From Tenacibaculum aquimarinum (GTDB lineage Bacteria; Bacteroidota; Bacteroidia; Flavobacteriales; Flavobacteriaceae): 64,000 bases of DNA. Within the stretch, counting starts at the first letter, position 1. Every line of letters begins with the position of its first letter. The notes beneath the pieces were generated by a model. The model ran no database searches and was not told where the DNA came from. It saw only the letters and a list, made by a program, of their open reading frames with translations. The translations under genes were made by a program, and so were the position numbers. Shown in pieces: positions 60,828 through 64,000 of the stretch. The stretch is taken from NCBI RefSeq assembly GCF_022478115.1, contig NZ_JAKGSC010000004.1, positions 62,001 through 126,000 of the forward strand, written 5' to 3'.

Positions 60828-61787
60828 ATGAGAGAAGCTTCTTTTGTATCAAAAAATAAAGAAAAGTGGCAGCTTTTTGATGACGTTTTGTCAAATAAAA
60901 AGCAAGTTTCTCCAGATCAATTATCGGATTTATACATAGAAGTTACAGACGATTTAAGCTACGCAAAAACATTTTATCCAGCTAGTAATACCGAAGCATA
61001 CTTAAATTCTATTGCTTCAACTGCACATATTAAAATTTACAAAACAAAGAAAGAGGGGAAAAACAGATTTGTTCAATTTTTCTTAAAAGAATTTCCATTA
61101 GAATTTTATCAACATCAAAAACAACTATTAATTGCATTTGTGGTTTTTGGTTTTTTTACACTTGTTGGTGCTTTTTCTGCTTCTAAAGATGCAGATTTTG
61201 TACGCTTAATTATGGGCGATGCGTATGTAAATATGACTTTGGAAAACATTGAAAATGGAGATCCAATGGCGGTTTATAAAAAAGCAAATGAAACCGAAAT
61301 GTTTATTGGTATAACAATTAACAATATTCGTGTTGCTATGTATGCCTTTGTTTTTGGAATTATATTTTCCGTAGGAACCTTGTATATTATGATGCAAAAC
61401 GGAATTATGTTAGGCTCATTTTTGTACTTTTTCTATGATAAAGGTTTGTTTTGGGAATCTTCCAGAACCATTTGGATTCATGGAACTATAGAAATTTCTG
61501 TAATTGTAATTGCAGGTTGTGCAGGTTTGGTTTTGGGTAACGGTTTATTGTTTCCAAAAACATACTCGCGTTTAGAGTCTTTTAAGAAGAGTATTAAAGC
61601 AGGTTTAAAAATTATGGTAAGTACAATTCCGTTTTTTATAGTTGCCGGTTTTTTAGAAGGTTTTGTAACAAGACACACAGAAATGCCAGATTGGCTAGCA
61701 ATTTTTATCATCTTATTATCTTTAGCAAGTATCATATTTTATTACATAATTTACCCAATTCAACTAACTAAAAAAAATGCAAAATGA
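60828..61787 (+). CDS. SpoIIM-like (stage II sporulation protein M family) membrane protein
   Basis: 319 residues with a cytosolic N-terminal region (about 1-95, starting MREASFVSKNKEKWQLFDDV) and five or six membrane helices after it. Family marks: FVVFGFFTLVGAFSA, NNIRVAMYAFVFGIIFSVGT, GSFLYFFYDKGLFWESS and IWIHGTIEISVIVIAGCAGL. Bacteroidota do not sporulate, so the name reflects family only; it may work with the neighbouring RDD and DUF4129 proteins in membrane organisation. Overlaps the next gene by 4 bases. Confidence 0.87.
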   Translation: MREASFVSKNKEKWQLFDDVLSNKKQVSPDQLSDLYIEVTDDLSYAKTFYPASNTEAYLNSIASTAHIKIYKTKKEGKNRFVQFFLKEFPLEFYQHQKQLLIAFVVFGFFTLVGAFSASKDADFVRLIMGDAYVNMTLENIENGDPMAVYKKANETEMFIGITINNIRVAMYAFVFGIIFSVGTLYIMMQNGIMLGSFLYFFYDKGLFWESSRTIWIHGTIEISVIVIAGCAGLVLGNGLLFPKTYSRLESFKKSIKAGLKIMVSTIPFFIVAGFLEGFVTRHTEMPDWLAIFIILLSLASIIFYYIIYPIQLTKKNAK

Positions 61788-62674
61788 GAAGCAATAACGA
61801 GTACGTAGAGTTTAAAAAAGAGCGCGATTTAGGCGCAATAATTACAGATACTTTCAAGTTTTTTAGACTAGAGTGGAAACCATTTTTTACAACAACATTT
61901 AAAATTGCTTTAATTCCAATCTTAATTGCTTTAGCAGGTATTTTATATTATTCTTACGAGCAATCTAATATGTTTTCTTCAATAGATTTTGAAAATCCAA
62001 ACGATTTTCAGAATTCACCTTTTGGAGGAGGAGGAATGTTAATAGCAACTTTTGTAATGTTTTTCTCTTATTTAATAGCTTATATAATGATAAACGTTGC
62101 AGCTATGTACTACATTAAATCCTATGTAGATAATGACGGAAAAACTAATTTTGAAGAAATAAAACAGAATGTAAATAACAATCTTTGGGCGTTTGTAGGT
62201 TTAGGTTTTATTATTGGTGTAATGGTTTTTGTAGGAATGCTTTTTTGTGTAATTCCAGGAATTTATGTTGCCATACCTTTAACCTTAGCCTCTTCAATTT
62301 ATGTTTTTAAAGGAAAAGAAGTAATGGATTCTATTAGTTATAGTTTCACTTTTATAAAAAATCATTGGTGGGAAACTTTTGGAGTTTTAATTGTAGTTGG
62401 ATTATTAATTACCGTTTTAGGAAGTATTTTCTCAATTCCATCAATAATTTATATGTTTATAAAGACCATGTCTGGTATTGGAGAAAATGATCCAACAGCA
62501 ATTATGAGTCTTTTTTCTGACCCAGTTTATTTATTTTTTACAGTTGTTTCTTATGTCGGTAGATTTTTATTTTACGCAGTAACATTAGTGTCTACAGTGT
62601 TAATTTACTTCGATATAAATGAACAAAAATACGCATCAGGAACTATTGAACAAATTGATAGATTAGGAGAATAA
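61784..62674 (+). CDS. Polytopic membrane protein of unknown function
   Basis: 296 residues with about six membrane helices (for example KIALIPILIALAGILYYSYE, MLIATFVMFFSYLIAYIMIN, FVGMLFCVIPGIYVAIPLTL, GVLIVVGLLITVLGSIFSIP). Gly-rich FGGGGML near residue 82. No catalytic motif. The pattern VIPGIYVAIPLTLA is seen in YciC/DUF975-like membrane families, but I would not name it. It overlaps the SpoIIM-like gene by 4 bases and is followed after 2 bases by the DUF4129 gene, so it belongs to the operon. Confidence 0.78.
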   Translation: MRSNNEYVEFKKERDLGAIITDTFKFFRLEWKPFFTTTFKIALIPILIALAGILYYSYEQSNMFSSIDFENPNDFQNSPFGGGGMLIATFVMFFSYLIAYIMINVAAMYYIKSYVDNDGKTNFEEIKQNVNNNLWAFVGLGFIIGVMVFVGMLFCVIPGIYVAIPLTLASSIYVFKGKEVMDSISYSFTFIKNHWWETFGVLIVVGLLITVLGSIFSIPSIIYMFIKTMSGIGENDPTAIMSLFSDPVYLFFTVVSYVGRFLFYAVTLVSTVLIYFDINEQKYASGTIEQIDRLGE

Positions 62675-62676
62675 TT

Positions 62677-63411
62677 TTGAAGCATTTTATAATTTTCATA
62701 TCGTTTTTTATCTTTTCCTTCGGAAGTTTTGCGCAGCAAGATTTTGAAGGAATACAAATAGATAGTACTCAAGTTTCTTCCAAGGAATTTGATGAACAGT
62801 CTATAGAAAAATATAGGAATTCAGACGATTTTAATTATAACGTTCAAAAGAAAGAGGAAAATATTTTAGATCGTTTTTGGAACTGGTTAGGAAGATTGGT
62901 TAAAAAAGGACTTTCTTGGGTATTTGATGATATTTCTCCTGCTTTAGGTTTAATAAAAGACTTTTTATCAATATTGCCTTACATACTTTTAGCAGTTTTA
63001 CTGTATTTTATTTTGAAGTTTTTCTTAAAAATTGATACCAATAGTTTAAAAAATAAAAACGGAAAAATAGCAGCTATCAATATAACAGATGAAGAAGAAT
63101 TGATTAAAAATAGTGATTTGCAAGAACTTGTAAATCAGTCAGTAACTAATAAAAACTATCGTTTAGCAGTTCGTTATTACTATTTGTTAATTTTACAAAA
63201 ATTAGCGGATAAAGAACTGATTGTTTGGCAACAAGAAAAAACAAACGAAGATTATATTAAAGAGTTACAAGCAACAAAAGTACATCAGCAATTTACAGAA
63301 AGCACACGTTTGTACGATTTTGTTTGGTATGGAAATTTTGATATTAATGAAACTGAATTTACCAAAGCAGCAAGCCTTTTTACGAACTTAAAAAGTAAAA
63401 TAGGTGAATAA
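62677..63411 (+). CDS. DUF4129 domain membrane protein
   Basis: 244 residues from TTG 62677. Signal or anchor helix (IIFISFFIFSFGSFAQQ), an amphipathic region, one membrane helix (about 100-122, SILPYILLAVLLYFILKFFL) and a C-terminal cytosolic DUF4129 domain: NKNYRLAVRYYYLLILQKLA and IVWQQEKTNEDYIKELQ, with an end LYDFVWYGNFDINETEF. The domain often follows transglutaminase in other phyla; in Bacteroidota it is next to MoxR/DUF58 genes. Overlaps the next gene by 8 bases. Confidence 0.87.
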   Translation: MKHFIIFISFFIFSFGSFAQQDFEGIQIDSTQVSSKEFDEQSIEKYRNSDDFNYNVQKKEENILDRFWNWLGRLVKKGLSWVFDDISPALGLIKDFLSILPYILLAVLLYFILKFFLKIDTNSLKNKNGKIAAINITDEEELIKNSDLQELVNQSVTNKNYRLAVRYYYLLILQKLADKELIVWQQEKTNEDYIKELQATKVHQQFTESTRLYDFVWYGNFDINETEFTKAASLFTNLKSKIGE

Positions 63412-64000
63412 GAAAGTAAAAATATACATAGTGCTTTTTATAGCAATTGTTGGCTTGTTAATGTATGCAGATGCAACAAAAGTAAAACCTATAAGTTGGT
63501 TTCCTTCTTATGTTGCAAAACATAAAATGCCTTACGGGACGTATATTTTAAGAAAAGAATTACCAAGTTTTTTTCCAAATTCAACCATAAAAGATATTAA
63601 TACGGCTCCGTATGTTTTCTTGCAAGATAGCACAGTAAGCGGAACGTATTTCTTTTTAGATGGCGCAATTAATTTTGGAGAAGATGAGTTTAATGAACTT
63701 TTAAAGTTTGTAGAAAGAGGTAATGATGTGTTTTTGTCTACCAGTGGAAGTCAAATAGATACATTAGGATTAAAAACCAGCTCATTGTCAACTTTAGAAC
63801 TGAATGAAAAACACTATGTTTCTTTATTAAATCCTGCTTTTTCGGATAAAAAATATAGTTTTGATAAACCAATGCCACGTATTTATTTTGAAGAAATAGA
63901 CACTATGAATACTACAGCTTTAGGTAAAATAACCATGTTTGATAAAGATAGCATTGCTTTAAAAAGTGGCGTTAATTTTATAAAACATAAATTCGGAAAA
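63404..64000 (+). CDS. DUF4350 protein (partial, runs off the window)
   Basis: Starts at GTG 63404, overlapping the DUF4129 gene by 8 bases; 199 codons are visible and the frame is still open at the window end. An N-terminal helix (KIYIVLFIAIVGLLMYADA) is followed by SWFPSYVAKHKMPYGTYILR and LKFVERGNDVFLSTSG, the features of DUF4350, a putative glutamine-amidotransferase-like domain. The rest of the operon should lie outside, probably with a MoxR ATPase (expectation from other genomes). Confidence 0.85.
   Translation, partial: MNKKVKIYIVLFIAIVGLLMYADATKVKPISWFPSYVAKHKMPYGTYILRKELPSFFPNSTIKDINTAPYVFLQDSTVSGTYFFLDGAINFGEDEFNELLKFVERGNDVFLSTSGSQIDTLGLKTSSLSTLELNEKHYVSLLNPAFSDKKYSFDKPMPRIYFEEIDTMNTTALGKITMFDKDSIALKSGVNFIKHKFGK

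Noticed and set aside
1..64000. tRNA, rRNA, CRISPR array, insertion sequence or prophage genes.
   Set aside because: No cloverleaf-like GC-rich segment, no regularly spaced repeats, no transposase or phage structural genes found by reading.

Overview
The window is a stretch of low-GC chromosome from a member of the Bacteroidota, most likely a marine Flavobacteriaceae (inference). The evidence is the gene families (DUF6702, DUF6452, DUF6048, DUF1573, M1 peptidases with GMEYP, carboxypeptidase-like regulatory domains, SUI1-type YciH), frequent TTG starts without clear Shine-Dalgarno sites, and TAnnTTTG promoter elements. I see no rRNA, tRNA, CRISPR array, transposase or integrase.

Layout. 0-2 kb: small cysteine-rich membrane protein, glycosyltransferase and ECF sigma factor, an apparent minus-strand operon. 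2-2.75 kb: aquaporin with a clear terminator. 2.78-8.4 kb: an ECF sigma gene, a one-helix putative anti-sigma, a membrane-anchored Spy/CpxP-like protein, an EF-hand lipoprotein, a CotH-like lipoprotein, a YHYH lipoprotein, a MORN-type lipoprotein and an SCO-type copper-binding lipoprotein. Three transcription units here begin with the same two-part box, CACAAGTTTT-N10-TGCATCTAAA, placed 21-30 bases before the start codon. It looks like the regulon of the local sigma factor and is the best candidate for an undescribed system. 8.4-23.4 kb: housekeeping genes (murB, aminotransferase, valS, OmpA lipoprotein, a large FAD/Fe-S oxidoreductase, DUF1338 enzyme) and an M14 carboxypeptidase split by one in-frame stop.

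23.4-28.5 kb is an accessory island. Three gene units (a two-gene unit, a CPBP protease unit and a small membrane-protein unit) are each bounded by their own complementary end sequences. They are followed by shared intergenic elements (ACAACACCGTRTATAA, then a GAAAGTCC/GGACTTTC hairpin, then a closing arm) resembling integron attC sites, but no integrase is visible. YqaE, csaA, an Mpo1-like gene and a YfiT-like gene lie between them.

28.5-36 kb: two tandem M1 metallopeptidases, DUF6702, and three overlapping paralogous carboxypeptidase-like regulatory proteins. 36-43.5 kb: peptidase E facing a compact envelope operon tpx-dgkA-ftsK-lolA-lptF/G-ribB, in which the GTP cyclohydrolase half of RibBA has lost its key residues. 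43.5-50.3 kb: MATE transporter, MutS2-like protein, uracil-DNA glycosylase, a glycosyltransferase with an LpxH-like phosphoesterase, and a small lipoprotein. 50.3-57.2 kb: DUF1835, nucleoside phosphorylase, Ca3427-like binding protein, SUI1 factor, 2OG-Fe(II) oxygenase, DUF6048/DUF6452 and an RlmD-type methyltransferase lacking the usual Fe-S cysteines. 57.2-64 kb: a structured intergenic element, a mechanosensitive-channel-like protein, rocD with a structured leader, and RDD plus SpoIIM/DUF4129/DUF4350 membrane genes. The last gene runs off the window.

No gene-free stretch exceeds about 230 bases.
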